Shown in pieces: positions 62,842 through 64,000 of a stretch of DNA of 64,000 bases. Within the stretch, counting starts at the first letter, position 1. The number at the start of each line of letters is the position of its first letter. Location of the stretch: assembly GCA_964557295.1 (NCBI GenBank), contig CAZKZP010000001.1:62001-126000 (forward strand), written 5' to 3'. The DNA is from JBFMHP01 sp964557295 (GTDB lineage Bacteria > Pseudomonadota > Gammaproteobacteria > RBG-16-57-12). Both the position numbers and the translations under genes were made by a program. A model generated the notes under the pieces. It searched no databases, had not been told where the DNA came from, and saw only the letters and a list, made by a program, of their open reading frames with translations.

Positions 62842-63237
62842 ATGCCAGGACATCGTGGATATAACCGGATCGATCGCATTGCCGATCAAATGCAGCGCGA
62901 GCTCGCCGAGCTGATCGCCTATCAGCTCAAGGACCCGCGCTTAGGCATGGTGACGATCACCGGCGTGGAGGTCAGTCGCGAGCTGGATCACGCCAAGGTT
63001 TTCGTCACCCTGATGAGCGGTGACGATGGCGCCAAGCAGCAGGCCGTGGCGATCCTCAACAAGGCCGCCGGTTTCTTGCGCAAGGAGCTCGGGCGCAACA
63101 TGCGCCTGCGCACCATTCCGCAACTGCATTTCTTCTATGATGCATCGCTCGATCAGGGCGTGCGGATCTCTGCGTTGATCGATGCGGCCGTCGCCAAGGA
63201 CAAGAAAACTCAATCCACGGATGATGCCGAGGATTGA
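62842..63237 (+). CDS. rbfA: Ribosome-binding factor A
   Basis: This 131-residue KH-fold protein for 16S 5'-end maturation begins RGYNRIDRIADQMQRELAEL and has ELDHAKVFVTLMSGDD and the terminal IPQLHFFYDASLDQGVRI segment (split). ATG 62842 is four bases after the infB stop. truB follows. Confidence 0.94.
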   Translation: MPGHRGYNRIDRIADQMQRELAELIAYQLKDPRLGMVTITGVEVSRELDHAKVFVTLMSGDDGAKQQAVAILNKAAGFLRKELGRNMRLRTIPQLHFFYDASLDQGVRISALIDAAVAKDKKTQSTDDAED

Positions 63238-63242
63238 TCCGG

Positions 63243-64000
63243 GTGCGTCGCAAAAAACACGGCCGCAACATTAGCGGCATACTTTTGTTGGATAAACCGA
63301 TTGGTATCACCTCCAACGCCGCCTTGCAAAAGGTCAAGGGACTCTATCGCGCCGAAAAGGCCGGACACACCGGCAGCTTGGATCCATTGGCGACGGGCAT
63401 GTTGCCGATCTGCCTCGGCGAGGCCACCAAGGTCTCCGCCTTTCTCCTCGATGCCGACAAGCAGTACCTGGCCCACTGTAAGCTGGGGGTGACCACCACC
63501 ACCGGCGATAGCGAGGGGGAGGTGGTGGCGCAAGCCCCGGTCGGCGAGATATCCGAAGACCGCTTGCAGCAGGTGATCGCCTCCTTCATCGGCGCGATCG
63601 AACAGGTTCCGCCGATGCATTCAGCGCTCAAGCGCGACGGCGTTCCGCTCTACAAGCTCGCCCATCAGGGGATCGAGATCGAGCGCGCGCCGCGCGCGGT
63701 GGTGATCCATGCCCTGTCGGCACGGCGCCTGGAGGAGACGGTCTTGGAGCTTTCGGTGCATTGTTCGAAAGGCACCTACATCCGCACCTTGGCCGAGGAT
63801 ATCGGCAAGGCCTTGGGTTGTGGCGCGCACCTGATCGGGCTGCGCCGCGACTGGGTGGGCGGCTTCGCGCAGCGGCCGATGTACACCGTGGATGAGCTGC
63901 AGGAGACGGCGGCGCAAGGCTTGGAGGCGCTGGATGAACTCTTGCTGCCGATGGACACGCCGCTGAGCCCGATGCCGAAGGTGGATCTGACCGAAGACGC
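63243..64000 (+). CDS. truB: tRNA pseudouridine-55 synthase TruB (3' end outside window)
   Basis: The first 252 residues are present. The start is probably GTG 63243 (VRRKKHGRNISGILLLDKP). The catalytic segment AGHTGSLDPLATGMLPICLG has the active-site aspartate (D47), followed by YIRTLAEDIGKALGCGAHL and LRRDWVGGF. It makes pseudouridine 55 in the tRNA T loop. The gene runs past the window end; rpsO and pnp would be expected next. Confidence 0.95.
   Translation, partial: MRRKKHGRNISGILLLDKPIGITSNAALQKVKGLYRAEKAGHTGSLDPLATGMLPICLGEATKVSAFLLDADKQYLAHCKLGVTTTTGDSEGEVVAQAPVGEISEDRLQQVIASFIGAIEQVPPMHSALKRDGVPLYKLAHQGIEIERAPRAVVIHALSARRLEETVLELSVHCSKGTYIRTLAEDIGKALGCGAHLIGLRRDWVGGFAQRPMYTVDELQETAAQGLEALDELLLPMDTPLSPMPKVDLTED

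Overview
The window looks like a chromosomal scaffold of a gammaproteobacterium with moderately high GC. The evidence is the classic gammaproteobacterial gene orders it carries: surE-pcm-nlpD-rpoS, rpoE-rseA-rseB-rseC-mucD followed by lepA-lepB-rnc-era-recO-pdxJ-acpS, tRNA-fMet-rimP-nusA-infB-rbfA-truB, sdhCDAB-sdhE-ygfX, and an rpfE-like gene-recJ-prfB-lysS as in the Xanthomonas rpf region. The prfB gene keeps its programmed +1 frameshift. The species cannot be fixed from the sequence alone. A 10-N scaffold gap at 33607-33616 shows that this is a draft assembly.

Layout. 29-3693 (minus strand) holds a citrate-synthase-like protein that lacks expected catalytic residues, a TonB-dependent receptor, and a two-gene overlapping pair that resembles the Tse2 toxin and its Tsi2 antitoxin. 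3764-6397 (minus) holds an acetolactate-synthase-like ThDP enzyme and an Smr-domain protein. 6475-10588 is surE-pcm-nlpD-rpoS plus a small outer-membrane beta-barrel. 10589-24528 is an accessory island. 24748-30366 carries a Mth938-like protein, alaC, hom, thrC and an EamA-type transporter. 30563-33346 is a secreted sugar-dehydrogenase-like protein with three DUF11 repeats. 33403-41308 holds the rpfE-like gene, recJ, prfB, lysS, an HDOD protein and ygfZ. 41434-46862 is the succinate dehydrogenase operon with its assembly factor, followed by convergent nadB. 47046-51420 is the sigma-E envelope-stress operon, with a good sigma-E-type promoter at its front. 51528-58031 is the lepA to acpS block, and 58114 to the end is the initiator tRNA and translation-factor operon, with truB cut by the window edge.

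The accessory island is the most interesting part. It reads as alternating cassettes: toxin 1 (HNH type), immunity 1 (SMI1/YrhA type), lipoprotein copy 1, a truncated two-partner-secretion (TpsA) head, toxin 2 (Ntox15, HxxD DNase type), immunity 2 (GAD-like plus Tdi1 C-terminal type), lipoprotein copy 2, then a 2338-residue TpsA-like exoprotein. The two toxins share an almost identical N-terminal domain of about 165 residues that I do not recognise, fused to unrelated nuclease domains. The lipoprotein and TpsA-head segment is duplicated almost exactly. Together with the Tse2/Tsi2-like pair this suggests an interbacterial-competition locus that grows by duplication and toxin swapping. No secretion machinery (type VI genes, TpsB) lies in the window.

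Intergenic regions carry a second novelty: four MITE-like elements in two inverted pairs (A/B and C/D). Their cores are different but all share related terminal inverted repeats close to TTATTAACCCGGCGA. A fifth site carries only the core of the A/B type.
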